From positions 248,001-312,000 of the forward strand of contig NZ_SAUF01000002.1 in the NCBI RefSeq assembly GCF_004023665.1: 64,000 nucleotides of DNA. The letters run 5' to 3'. The notes beneath the pieces were generated by a model. The model saw only the letters and a program-made list of their open reading frames with translations, was not told the origin of the DNA and did not search any database. Made by a program: the position numbers and the translations under genes. Shown in pieces: positions 54,041-62,730 of the stretch (the first letter of the stretch is position 1; the number at the start of each line of letters is the position of its first letter). Source of the stretch: Afifella aestuarii. Lineage in GTDB: Bacteria > Pseudomonadota > Alphaproteobacteria > Rhizobiales > Afifellaceae.

Positions 54041-55260
54041 TGGCGCGCGGTTTCTTCCTGGTGATGGATTCCGTCGGCATCGGCGGGGCGAAGGACGCGG
54101 CGGAATTCGGCGACGAGGGCGCGAACACGCTCGGCCATATCGCCGAGCGCTGCGCCAACGGCGAGGCCGACCGCGCCGGGCTGCGGCAAGGCCCGCTCAC
54201 CATCCCGAATATGAACCGGCTGGGCCTCGGCCGGGCGGCGGAGGCGGCGTCGGGCGCCTATCCGGCCGGTGTCGAGCGGGTTGCAGAACCCGAGGCGATC
54301 TGGGGCTTTGCCCGCGAACGCTCGCGCGGCAAGGACACGACGACGGGCCATTGGGAACTCGCCGGCTGCCCGTTGCGCGAGGCCTGGGGTTACTTTCCGA
54401 CAAGCGAGCCGGCGTTTCCGGCGGAGTTGACGCAGGCGCTGATCGCCGAAGCGGGGCTGCCGGGCATTCTCGGCAACACGCATGCGTCGGGGACGGCGAT
54501 CATTGCGGAGCTCGGCGAAGAGCATGTGAAGACCGGCAAGCCGATCTGCTACACCTCGGCCGACAGCGTCTTCCAGATCGCCGCGCATGAGGAGGCTTTC
54601 GGGCTCGAACGTCTCTATGAGACCTGCCGGATCGCGAGAAAGCTCTGCGACCCGTACCGCATCGGCCGGGTGATCGCCCGCCCCTTTACGGGCGACAGCG
54701 CGGAGACTTTCGCGCGCACCGGCAACCGGCGGGATTTCTCCGTGCCGCCGCCGGCGCGAACGCTCCTCGACGAGGCGAAGGAGGCGGGACGCGACGTCTG
54801 GGCGATTGGAAAAATCTCCGACATTTTTGCAGGTCACGGCGTGACGCACACGTTGAAGGCGCCGGAGAACGAGAGCCAGTTCGACAAGACGCTGGAGGCG
54901 GCGCGGGCGGCGAAGGACGGCGATCTCATCGTCACCAATTTCATCGATTTCGACCAGATCTTCGGCCATCGCCGCGATCCGGCCGGCTATGCGGCGGCGC
55001 TCGAAGCCTTCGATCGCCGCCTGCCGGAGCTCTTTGCGCTGTTGAAGCCGGGCGATCTCGTCATCCTGACGGCCGATCACGGCAACGACCCGACCTGGGT
55101 GGGCACCGACCACACACGTGAAACCGTGCCGGTTCTGGCCTTCGGTCCGGGCATCGAAGGGCGTCCGGCGGGCGAGCTTTCGACCTATGCCGATGTCGGC
55201 CAGACGCTGTCGGCACATCTTGCCCTGCCGCCTCTTGCCGCGGGCGCGAGCCTGATCTGA
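54037..55260 (+). CDS. deoB: phosphopentomutase
   Basis: 407 residues of the alkaline-phosphatase-like superfamily. Metal and active-site motifs are [20 protein letters not shown], the catalytic Thr in [10 protein letters not shown], and [18 protein letters not shown]. It converts (deoxy)ribose-1-phosphate to the 5-phosphate. Its start overlaps deoA. No deoC aldolase gene follows in the window, so the next step must be encoded elsewhere. Confidence 0.94.
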   Translation: MMARGFFLVMDSVGIGGAKDAAEFGDEGANTLGHIAERCANGEADRAGLRQGPLTIPNMNRLGLGRAAEAASGAYPAGVERVAEPEAIWGFARERSRGKDTTTGHWELAGCPLREAWGYFPTSEPAFPAELTQALIAEAGLPGILGNTHASGTAIIAELGEEHVKTGKPICYTSADSVFQIAAHEEAFGLERLYETCRIARKLCDPYRIGRVIARPFTGDSAETFARTGNRRDFSVPPPARTLLDEAKEAGRDVWAIGKISDIFAGHGVTHTLKAPENESQFDKTLEAARAAKDGDLIVTNFIDFDQIFGHRRDPAGYAAALEAFDRRLPELFALLKPGDLVILTADHGNDPTWVGTDHTRETVPVLAFGPGIEGRPAGELSTYADVGQTLSAHLALPPLAAGASLI

Positions 55261-55288
55261 GGCGATTTCGCCGGTGAATATCGCCTTT
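55261..55288 (+). terminator. weak hairpin after deoB
   Basis: GGCGAT and ATCGCC arms with a 13-base loop lie directly after the deoB stop, followed by a short TTT. It could attenuate transcription between deoB and upp. The stem is short and the T-run is poor, so this is tentative. Confidence 0.25.
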
Positions 55289-55384
55289 CGGTTCAAGGCG
55301 GCGGGTTGACCTTGGTGCCGTGACCCATTTCACCCAGGGTGAGACAGAAGCCGCCGACGAACAAGAGACGAGAAGGAGAGGGGC

Positions 55385-56029
55385 GTGGACGCTTCAACGA
55401 GACGGGATGTGACCGTCGTCGATCATCCGATGGTGCAGCACAAGCTGACGATCATGCGCGACAAGGGCACGTCCACGGCGAGTTTCCGCCGCCTGTTGCG
55501 CGAGATTGCAGCACTTTTGACCTATGAGGCGACGCGCGACCTGGAATTGACGACGACGACCATCGAGACGCCGCTCGCCACGATGGAGGCGCCGACCCTG
55601 GCCGGCAAGAAGCTCGTCTTCGCCTCCATCCTGCGCGCCGGCAACGGCCTTCTGGAAGGCATGCTCGATCTGGTGCCGGCGGCCCGCGTCGCCCATGTCG
55701 GGCTCTACCGCGATCCGGAGACGCTGCAGCCGGTGGAATATTACTTCAAGGCGCCGGAAGATCTGCACGAACGCGTCGTCATCGCCGTCGATCCGATGCT
55801 GGCGACGTCAAATTCCGCAATCGCCGCGATCCAGCGCCTGAAAGAGCGCGGGGCGAAGGACATCCGCTTCGTCTGCCTGCTCGCCGCGCCCGAAGGCGTG
55901 GAACGCTTCCGTGCCGCCCATCCGGACGTGCCGGTGGTGACGGCCGCGATCGACAGCCATCTGAACGAGCACGGCTATATTCTGCCGGGCCTCGGCGATG
56001 CCGGCGACCGCATGTACGGGACGAAATAG
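55385..56029 (+). CDS. upp: uracil phosphoribosyltransferase
   Basis: 214 residues. The PRPP loop is [18 protein letters not shown], and the uracil-site tail [13 protein letters not shown] ends the protein. [16 protein letters not shown] is also conserved. It makes UMP from uracil and PRPP, the last step for pyrimidine salvaged by the genes above. The start is GTG at 55385 behind a strong AAGGAGAGGGG. It is 124 bp from deoB and may have its own promoter. Confidence 0.95.
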   Translation: MDASTRRDVTVVDHPMVQHKLTIMRDKGTSTASFRRLLREIAALLTYEATRDLELTTTTIETPLATMEAPTLAGKKLVFASILRAGNGLLEGMLDLVPAARVAHVGLYRDPETLQPVEYYFKAPEDLHERVVIAVDPMLATSNSAIAAIQRLKERGAKDIRFVCLLAAPEGVERFRAAHPDVPVVTAAIDSHLNEHGYILPGLGDAGDRMYGTK

Positions 56030-56118
56030 GGTTTTTCGGCGAGTTGCCTGCTGGACGCTCTTCCCCTCGACTTGAGGATGACGAGCGCATCTGACGCAAG
56101 GGCGTTGCAGCGGGCGCC

Positions 56119-56136
56119 TCTCCCCAGAGGGGAGAG
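56119..56136 (-). repeat. dispersed palindromic repeat, copy 2 (core)
   Basis: CTCCCCAGAGGGGAGAGG, the reverse of the core at 46992. It lies in the 257-bp gap between upp and phoB, where I see no gene. It may act as a bidirectional hairpin between the two convergent genes. Confidence 0.5.
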
Positions 56137-56286
56137 GAAGGGAGCCTGCCGCAGGCCCTGTTCTTCAGTTGCAGCGATGAGGGAGGGGACGCGCTTCCTG
56201 GCCGACGTCGGAGCGAAGCCACACGGGAACGAAGAAGCTCTCGCCTCCTCATCACCGCAGATCCCGGCGGGACTGTCCCGAAAAAA

Positions 56287-56988
56287 TCAGGTCGTGACGA
56301 ACTGTTCGTTGAGGGCGTAGCCGGCGCCGCGGACGGTGCGGATCGGGTCGCGCATGCGGCCGCGGTTGATCGCCTTTCTGAGGCGGCCGACATGCACATC
56401 GACGGTGCGTTCGTCGACATAGACGTCGCGGCCCCAGACGCCGTTCAAGAGCTGCTCGCGGGTGAAGACGCGTCCCGGGCTGCGCATCAGGAATTCCAGA
56501 AGCCGGAATTCCGTCGGGCCGAGATGGATCTCGCGGCCCCCGCGGAAGACGCGGAAGGTGCCGCGGTCGAGTTCGAGATCGCCGGCGGCGAGCTTGTCGG
56601 CGACCATTTCCGGACGCGTGCGGCGCAGGAGCGCCTTCACGCGGGCCATCAGCTCCGGCACCGAGAAGGGTTTGACGACATAATCGTCGGCGCCGGTGGC
56701 GAGCCCGCGGATGCGCTCGTCTTCCTCGCCGCGCGCCGTCAGCATGATGACGGGGAGTTTTGCGGTCGCCTCGCGCATTCGAACGCGTCGGCAGAGTTCG
56801 ATGCCGGAAAGGCCCGGCAGCATCCAATCGAGGACCAGGAGGTCGGGCGCCTCTTCCAGAAGGCGCAATTCCGCATCGTCGCCGCGCCCGACCGTGTCGA
56901 CGGAATAGCCTTCCGCCTCCAGGTTGTAGCGCAGAAGCAGCGTCAGCGGTTCTTCATCCTCGACGACGAGAATCCGGGGCACCTGCAT
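56287..56988 (-). CDS. phoB: phosphate regulon response regulator PhoB
   Basis: 233 residues: receiver domain with phospho-Asp at 54 (LVLDWMLPG), acidic pocket VVEDEEP, Lys in VVKPFSVPEL, then an OmpR-type winged helix (EFRLLEFLMRSPGRVFTREQ). When phosphorylated it activates Pho-box promoters such as the one before pstS. It lies 11 bp after phoU at the end of the pst operon. The kinase gene phoR is not in the window. Confidence 0.95.
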   Translation of the reverse strand: MQVPRILVVEDEEPLTLLLRYNLEAEGYSVDTVGRGDDAELRLLEEAPDLLVLDWMLPGLSGIELCRRVRMREATAKLPVIMLTARGEEDERIRGLATGADDYVVKPFSVPELMARVKALLRRTRPEMVADKLAAGDLELDRGTFRVFRGGREIHLGPTEFRLLEFLMRSPGRVFTREQLLNGVWGRDVYVDERTVDVHVGRLRKAINRGRMRDPIRTVRGAGYALNEQFVTT

Positions 56989-56999
56989 GGCTCACTCCG

Positions 57000-57686
57000 T
57001 CAACCCGCGGACGGCGCAGTCGCCGCGCGTTCCATCTGCTTGCCGGTGACGAGATAGGTGATCGTCTCGGCGATATTGGTGGCGTGGTCGCCGATGCGCT
57101 CGATGTTCTTGGCGCAGAAGAGAAGATGCGTGCACATGCCGATATTGCGCGGATCTTCCATCATGTAGGTGAGCATCTCGCGAAACAGCGACACATACAT
57201 GGCGTCGATCTCGTCGTCGGAGCGCCACACCGAGATCGCCTTCTGCACGTCGCGCGAGCCATAGGCGTCGAGCACGTCCTTGAGCTGGCGCAGGCCGAGG
57301 CTGGCGAGATGTTCGACACCGCGGCGAAGCTGGTGGTTCATCCGCTGGTCTTCGATGGCGAGCGCGCGCTTGGCGATGTTCTTGCCGAGGTCGCCGACGC
57401 GTTCCAGATCGTGCGAGATGCGGATCGCGGCGACGGTTTCGCGCAGATCCTGAGCCATCGGCTGGCGCTTGGCGATGACGAGGATCGCCCGCTCTTCGAT
57501 CTGGTAGTGCATCTGGTTGATCTGGCGGTCGCCGAGGATGACGTCCTGGGCGAGCTGCGCATTGGTGCTCAACAGCGCATTCACCGCCTCGTCGAGCTGC
57601 TGTTCGACGAGACCGCCCATTTCGGCGATGGAGCGGGCGAGTTCCCGCAATTCCTCGTCATAGGAGGTGACGATATGTTCAGACAC
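57000..57686 (-). CDS. phoU: phosphate transport regulator PhoU
   Basis: 228 residues with two PhoU repeats (three-helix bundles) carrying ERVGDLGKNIAKRALA and ERIGDHATNIAETITYL, the metal-cluster motifs. It links the Pst transporter to PhoR signalling and keeps the regulon off when phosphate is high. The start is GTG at 57686 behind GGAG. It sits 20 bp after pstB. Confidence 0.95.
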   Translation of the reverse strand: MSEHIVTSYDEELRELARSIAEMGGLVEQQLDEAVNALLSTNAQLAQDVILGDRQINQMHYQIEERAILVIAKRQPMAQDLRETVAAIRISHDLERVGDLGKNIAKRALAIEDQRMNHQLRRGVEHLASLGLRQLKDVLDAYGSRDVQKAISVWRSDDEIDAMYVSLFREMLTYMMEDPRNIGMCTHLLFCAKNIERIGDHATNIAETITYLVTGKQMERAATAPSAG

Positions 57687-57706
57687 GGGGCTCACTCCTC
57701 TCCCGA

Positions 57707-58546
57707 TTAGCCGAAGCGGCCTGTGATGTAGTCCTGGGTGCGCTTGTCGGTGGGGTTGGTGAACATCATGTCCGTCGGCCCCTCCTCGACGAGATAACCC
57801 AGATGGAACATGGCCGTGCGCTGCGAGACGCGCGCCGCCTGCTGCATCGAATGCGTGACGATGACGATCGTATAGTTCTCGCGCAGTTCGTCGATCAGCT
57901 CTTCCACCTTGGCGGTGGCGATGGGGTCGAGTGCCGAGCACGGCTCGTCCATCAGGATGACTTCCGGGTTCACGGCGATCGCGCGGGCGATGCAAAGGCG
58001 CTGCTGCTGGCCGCCGGAGAGGCCGGTGCCGGGTTCGTCGAGCCGGTCCTTGACCTCGTTGAAGAGGCCGGCGCGCTGCAGGCTGGTGGCGACGATCTCT
58101 TCGAGGTCGCGCTTGCCGGAGGCGAGGCCGTGAATGCGCGGCCCGTAGGCGACGTTCTCGTAGATCGATTTCGGAAACGGGTTGGGCTTCTGGAAGACCA
58201 TGCCGACCCGGGCCCTGAGCTCCACGACGTCGAGCGATTTGTCGTAGATGTTCTCGCCGTCGAGCGTGATGTGGCCGGAGACGCGCGCGATGTCGATCGT
58301 GTCGTTCATCCGGTTGAGGCATCTGAGGAAGGTGGATTTTCCGCAGCCGGACGGGCCGATCAGCGAGATCACCTGATTTTCCGGCACGTCGAGATCGACG
58401 TCGAACAGGGCCTGCTTTTCGGCGTAATGGACGGACACTTTCTCGGCGCGCATTTTCGGCACGGCGGCACTCTCCTGCGGCACTTCGGGCGGCGCTTTCG
58501 TCGCCGTGGCTTTGGCCGCGCTCGGGCTGTGGCTGATATCGTTCAT
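57707..58546 (-). CDS. pstB: phosphate ABC transporter ATP-binding protein
   Basis: 279 residues. Walker [13 protein letters not shown]-loop [15 protein letters not shown], signature [16 protein letters not shown], and Walker [14 protein letters not shown] are all present. The first 30 residues are an extra disordered stretch (Ala/Lys-rich) not needed for the domain. It energises the PstA/PstC channel. Confidence 0.95.
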   Translation of the reverse strand: MNDISHSPSAAKATATKAPPEVPQESAAVPKMRAEKVSVHYAEKQALFDVDLDVPENQVISLIGPSGCGKSTFLRCLNRMNDTIDIARVSGHITLDGENIYDKSLDVVELRARVGMVFQKPNPFPKSIYENVAYGPRIHGLASGKRDLEEIVATSLQRAGLFNEVKDRLDEPGTGLSGGQQQRLCIARAIAVNPEVILMDEPCSALDPIATAKVEELIDELRENYTIVIVTHSMQQAARVSQRTAMFHLGYLVEEGPTDMMFTNPTDKRTQDYITGRFG

Positions 58547-58561
58547 GGCGAATTCTCCCAG

Positions 58562-59932
58562 TTACCAGCGCCGCTCGATGCGCTGGCGCAGCAGGATCGC
58601 GATCGCATTGAGGCTGATCATCAGACCAAGCAAGACGATGATGGCGGCATTTGTGCGGGCTTCGAAGAAATTGAAGTTCTCGTTGCCCTGCCAGAGATAG
58701 ATCTGCACGGGCAGGGCCGTCGCCTGATCCATCGGGCTCGCCGGCACGCTGGCCACAAAGGCGTTCATGCCGATGAGAAGGAGCGGCGCGGTCTCGCCGA
58801 GCGCCTGGGCGACGCCGATAATGGTGGCCGTCAGAATGCCCGGAATGGCGAGCGGCAGGACATGGTGGAAGACCATCTGCGTTCGCGAGGCGCCGAGCCC
58901 GAGCGCCGCCTCGCGGATCGACGGCGGGATGGCGCGCAAGGTGCCGCGCGTGGCGATGATGATTGTCGGCAGCGTCATCAAGGTGAGGACGAGACCGCCG
59001 ACGAGCGGCGCCGACAGGGGCAGATGCATCCAGTTGATGAAGATCGAGGCGCCGAGGAGGCCGAAGACGATCGACGGCACGGCGGCGAGGTTGTTGATGT
59101 TGACCTCGATGAAATCGGTGAAGCGGTTCGTCGGCGCGAATTCTTCCAGATAGATGGCGCTGGCGACGCCGATCGGGACCGCGAGCATGATGACGACGAG
59201 CATCATGTAGAGCGAGCCCATGAAGGCGCCGGCAAGACCGGCCGAGGCCGGCGAGGACCGCGAATCGACGTTGAAGAAGATGCCGGAATTGAAGCTCTGC
59301 GTGATGACACCCTTTTCCGCGAGCGCATCGGCGATTTCCTGCTCGCCGGGGGATAGCTGCTGACGGCTTTGTCCGAGCGAGCGGTCGATATTGCCTTTGA
59401 GCCAATTGTCGACATTGGCGTCGGCGAGAAGATCGACGTCGATCGTCTGGCCGATGAGGCTCGGATCTTCGAGCACCATGTCGCGCAAGGCATAGCGCTC
59501 GCCGCTTGCCACGATGCCGACGATGTCACGAGTCTTGGCGTCGGCGAGATCGGGCGGCAGGACGCCGCGCACGGCGCTTTCCAGGATCTTGTTCCAGCTG
59601 ACGCGGGCGAGGTCGCGCCGCCAGTCGGTCAGCTCGGCCTCGAATTCGGCCGGGTTCTGATCCGCCTTCTGGACCGGCGGCTGCCCGACGTCGATGACAT
59701 CGGCATTGAGCGAAATCTGAAGATGCAGGGTCGACTGCCAGAAGGCCGGAACGCCCTTGAAGAGGACGGAGCCGAAGAGCACCGCCACCATGGCTAGGGC
59801 GGCAAAGATCGCGGCAAGGCCGAGCACCTGAAAACGGCGCTCCTGCGCATGACGGCGCTTGAGGCTGGCCCGGACGGCGTTGAGTTGGCTGTCGACGGGC
59901 GCCGAAGCGGACACGGTGTCGGTCGCGCTCAT
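58562..59932 (-). CDS. pstA: phosphate ABC transporter permease PstA
   Basis: 456 residues, longer than the usual about 290. The C-terminal half is the standard permease with the coupling loop GLGASRTQMVFHHVLPLA. The first about 200 residues carry one membrane helix and a periplasmic domain (DUF3333-like extension known in Rhizobiales PstA). Its start overlaps the pstC stop by 4 nt. Confidence 0.93.
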   Translation of the reverse strand: MSATDTVSASAPVDSQLNAVRASLKRRHAQERRFQVLGLAAIFAALAMVAVLFGSVLFKGVPAFWQSTLHLQISLNADVIDVGQPPVQKADQNPAEFEAELTDWRRDLARVSWNKILESAVRGVLPPDLADAKTRDIVGIVASGERYALRDMVLEDPSLIGQTIDVDLLADANVDNWLKGNIDRSLGQSRQQLSPGEQEIADALAEKGVITQSFNSGIFFNVDSRSSPASAGLAGAFMGSLYMMLVVIMLAVPIGVASAIYLEEFAPTNRFTDFIEVNINNLAAVPSIVFGLLGASIFINWMHLPLSAPLVGGLVLTLMTLPTIIIATRGTLRAIPPSIREAALGLGASRTQMVFHHVLPLAIPGILTATIIGVAQALGETAPLLLIGMNAFVASVPASPMDQATALPVQIYLWQGNENFNFFEARTNAAIIVLLGLMISLNAIAILLRQRIERRW

Positions 59933-61302
59933 TCGTACTGCTCCCGGTATTTGCGGACGATGTAGAGCGCCACGACGTTGAGGCCGAGCGTCATGATGAA
60001 AAGCGTGAGGCCGAGGGCGAAGGCAACGAGCGATTGCGGGCTGGCGAAATCGGTGTCGCCGGTCAGCTGATTGACGATCGAGACGGTGACACTGGTGCTC
60101 GGCTCGAACGGGTTGAAGCGCAGCACCGGCGAATTGCCGGCGGCGAGCACCACGATCATGGTTTCGCCGATGGCGCGGCTGACGGCGAGCAGAAAGGCGC
60201 CGACGATGCCGGGGAGCGCCGCCGGCAGGATGACGCGCTTGATCGTCTCAGAGCGGGTGGCGCCGAGCCCGAGCGAGCCATCGCGCATGGAGGCGGGGAC
60301 CTGCGTGATGATGTCGTCGGACAAGGAGGAGATGAACGGAATGATCATCACGCCCATGACGGCGCCGGCGGTGAAGGCGCTGGTGGCGCTGATGTCGAGG
60401 CCGACGGCGGCCCCCATATCGGCGAAGAACGGACCCGCGACGGTGAGGGCGAAGACGCCGTAGACGATCGTCGGGATGCCGGCGAGGATTTCGATGATCG
60501 GCTTGGCGATGTTGCGCAGATGCGAGGAGGCGTATTCGGCCATGTAGATCGCCGTCATCAGCCCGATCGGCAGCGCGACGAGGATGGCGATGGCGCTGAT
60601 CATCAAGGTGCCGACGAGGAGCGGCAGGAGACCGAAATCGCCCTGGCCGGCGCCGACGGAGGAAAAGCGCGGGTTCCAGACCGTGCCGAAGAAGAAATCG
60701 AGCGGATTGACGAAGCCGAAGAAGCGCACCGCCTCGCCGAGAAGCGAGGCGACGATGCCGACGGTCGTCATGATGGCGACGGCGGAGCACAAAAGCAGGA
60801 GGATGCGGATGACGCGTTCCACCTCGTTACGGGCGCGCAGCCGCGGCGTGATGCGGCGCAAAGTGTAGACGAGGCCGGCGACCGCCGATGACGCCGCGAG
60901 CGCGATGAGCGCGAAATTCCAGATCGCGTGATAGGTGCCGAGCCGGGTCGCCGCGACGTTCTCATAGGGCTTGGCTTCGCCGACGATGCCGAAGCCAGTG
61001 GCGATCTGGTGGATGCGCTGCATGACGCCGCGCAATTCGTGGGCCGGCAGCTCGCGCACTTCCGGCGGCAGGGCGGACATAATCACGTAGCGGGTGATGA
61101 CGGGTTCAAAAAGTCCGAAAACGATGATCACCGCGAGAGCGGGAATGGCGCACCAGATGGCGACGAGGAGGCCGTGATAGGCCGGACGGGAATGCGGGCG
61201 GACCTCCGAACGGCCCGTCACTTTGCGGTAGCGGCCGAGCGCCACCTGATAGCCGAGCGCCATCAGGGTCAGCAGAATACCGGCGATTATGAGATCACTC
61301 AC
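59929..61302 (-). CDS. pstC: phosphate ABC transporter permease PstC
   Basis: 457 residues, with an N-terminal extension of more than 150 residues (two or more extra helices plus a periplasmic loop) before the standard permease domain. The coupling loop is GLGATRSETIKRVILPAAL. It forms the phosphate channel with PstA. A 150-bp gap with a strong terminator hairpin separates it from pstS upstream. Confidence 0.93.
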   Translation of the reverse strand: MSDLIIAGILLTLMALGYQVALGRYRKVTGRSEVRPHSRPAYHGLLVAIWCAIPALAVIIVFGLFEPVITRYVIMSALPPEVRELPAHELRGVMQRIHQIATGFGIVGEAKPYENVAATRLGTYHAIWNFALIALAASSAVAGLVYTLRRITPRLRARNEVERVIRILLLLCSAVAIMTTVGIVASLLGEAVRFFGFVNPLDFFFGTVWNPRFSSVGAGQGDFGLLPLLVGTLMISAIAILVALPIGLMTAIYMAEYASSHLRNIAKPIIEILAGIPTIVYGVFALTVAGPFFADMGAAVGLDISATSAFTAGAVMGVMIIPFISSLSDDIITQVPASMRDGSLGLGATRSETIKRVILPAALPGIVGAFLLAVSRAIGETMIVVLAAGNSPVLRFNPFEPSTSVTVSIVNQLTGDTDFASPQSLVAFALGLTLFIMTLGLNVVALYIVRKYREQYE

Positions 61303-61407
61303 GAACAGACCTCTCGTTGCGCGCTCGCGCTGAGCGAACCGAAAGCGCGATGCCTTTGTCTCTTGCGGTCACGGCCATGGTGGGGAGAGGAAATGAAGAA
61401 AACCGAC

Positions 61408-61444
61408 AAGAGAAAAGGGCGGAGCGTGTAGGCACGCTCCGCCC
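61408..61444 (-). terminator. strong intrinsic terminator between pstS and pstC
   Basis: On the minus strand a 12-bp perfect stem (GGGCGGAGCGTG and its complement, loop of 4) is followed by TTTTCTCTT. It begins 8 bp after the pstS stop. It would end most transcripts after pstS and let a fraction read into pstC, giving more binding protein than permease. Confidence 0.85.
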
Positions 61445-61452
61445 CTATCAGA

Positions 61453-62499
61453 TTAGCCCTGCAGGTCGGAAGCCGAGAGCGTCTTTTCGTCCTCGACATT
61501 CTGCCGCTGCGTCTCGAGCTCGTCTTCCGGAGCCGGGATCATGCCGGCCTCTTCGAGGCGACCGCCGGAGCCGGCCATGTCGTCGGAGAGGAAGAACTCG
61601 GCATAGTCCTTGATGCCCGGGATGACGCCGATGTGCTCGCCCTTGATGTAGAAGAAGAGCGGGCGGGAGACCGGGTAGTCGCCGGAGGCGATCGTGTCGA
61701 TGCTCGGCTCGACGCCGGACATCGTGGCGACCTTCAGCTTGTCGCGGTTCTGGTCGTAGAAGGAGAGACCGAAGACGCCCATCGTGTTGTCGTTGGCTTC
61801 AAGGCGCGCCAGCGTTTCGGTGTAGTCGCCGGAGATCTCCGTGACGCGGTCCTGACGGAAGTTGAGGCAGGTCGCCTTCATCTCGTCTTCGCTCATCTCC
61901 GGAAGACCGGCTTCCTCGCAGCCCGGGAGAACGACCTTCTCCTCGAAGACTTCGCGCGTGCCGTGATTGCCGGCCGGGATGGCGAGCTGGATTTCCTGAT
62001 CCGGCAGGGAGGAATCGATGTCGCTCCAGCTGGTGTAGGGATTGTCGACCATCTTGCCGTCCTGCGGGACCTTGGCGGCAAGCGCCTTGTAGACGTCGAC
62101 CGGCTTCAGGGCGAAGTTGTCCTTGTCGGCATTGGTGGCGAAGACGATGCCGTCGTAGCCGATGCGGACTTCGATGATCTTTTTGACGCCGGCGTCGTTG
62201 CACGCCTTGATTTCGGACGGCTTGATGCGGCGCGAAGCGTCGGCGATGTCGATGGTGCTGTCACCGACGCCCTGGCAGAACTGGCGCAGACCGCCCGAGG
62301 AGCCGCCGGAGCCGACGACCGGGGTGTTGAAGTCCGGATAGGCGTTGCCGAATTCTTCCGCCACGATGGAGGCGAAAGGCAGGACGGTCGAGGAACCGGC
62401 GATCTGGATCGTGTCACGGGACTGGGCGTTGGCAGCGCCGGCCGAGAAGGCGGCGCCTACGGCCAGCGCCGCGACACCAGCGAGAAGCTTGTAAGTCAC
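61453..62499 (-). CDS. pstS: phosphate-binding protein PstS
   Basis: 348 residues from a GTG at 62499 with GGGAG eight bases upstream; the signal peptide ends near Ala-Asn-Ala. Phosphate-site motifs are AGSSTVLPFASIVAEEF, SGGSSGGLRQFCQGV and IADASRRIKPSEI. It is the periplasmic phosphate receptor of the Pst transporter. A near-consensus Pho box lies about 100 bp upstream. An ATG at 62541 in frame has no good ribosome site. Confidence 0.94.
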   Translation of the reverse strand: MTYKLLAGVAALAVGAAFSAGAANAQSRDTIQIAGSSTVLPFASIVAEEFGNAYPDFNTPVVGSGGSSGGLRQFCQGVGDSTIDIADASRRIKPSEIKACNDAGVKKIIEVRIGYDGIVFATNADKDNFALKPVDVYKALAAKVPQDGKMVDNPYTSWSDIDSSLPDQEIQLAIPAGNHGTREVFEEKVVLPGCEEAGLPEMSEDEMKATCLNFRQDRVTEISGDYTETLARLEANDNTMGVFGLSFYDQNRDKLKVATMSGVEPSIDTIASGDYPVSRPLFFYIKGEHIGVIPGIKDYAEFFLSDDMAGSGGRLEEAGMIPAPEDELETQRQNVEDEKTLSASDLQG

Positions 62500-62598
62500 T
62501 GAGATATCTCCCTGTTTTGCTTCGTGATAAAGCATGGCCATGCAGCGATGACCGGGGTCTTCCTAGGCGTCGGGCGAAACAGGTTTGTGAAATTAGTA

Positions 62599-62616
62599 TG
62601 ACACTTGAATGACACT
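62599..62616 (-). promoter_or_regulatory. Pho box upstream of pstS
   Basis: On the minus strand GTGTCAT-TCAA-GTGTCAT: two identical 7-bp direct repeats spaced by 4, matching the PhoB binding site CTGTCAT-N4-CTGTCAT at all but the first base of each repeat. It is 100 bp before the pstS start, as expected for phosphate-starvation activation by the PhoB encoded at the end of this operon. Confidence 0.85.
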
Positions 62617-62730
62617 CGGGCCGAAGCGGGGCGGAAATCGTTTCCCCGGGAAAGGGAAGACCGCGATGGGGGCGGGCGCGAAGCCCGGAAATCCGCGGCT
62701 GCGGGCGGTGCGAGGAGGATGGCGATTTGG

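Noticed and set aside
53983-55296. 437-codon minus-strand frame opposite deoB
   Set aside because: deoB motifs are intact on the plus strand; antisense product is Arg-rich and not recognisable.
57803-59356. 517-codon plus-strand frame opposite pstB and pstA
   Set aside because: Runs across two conserved minus-strand genes with full motifs; no start signal.
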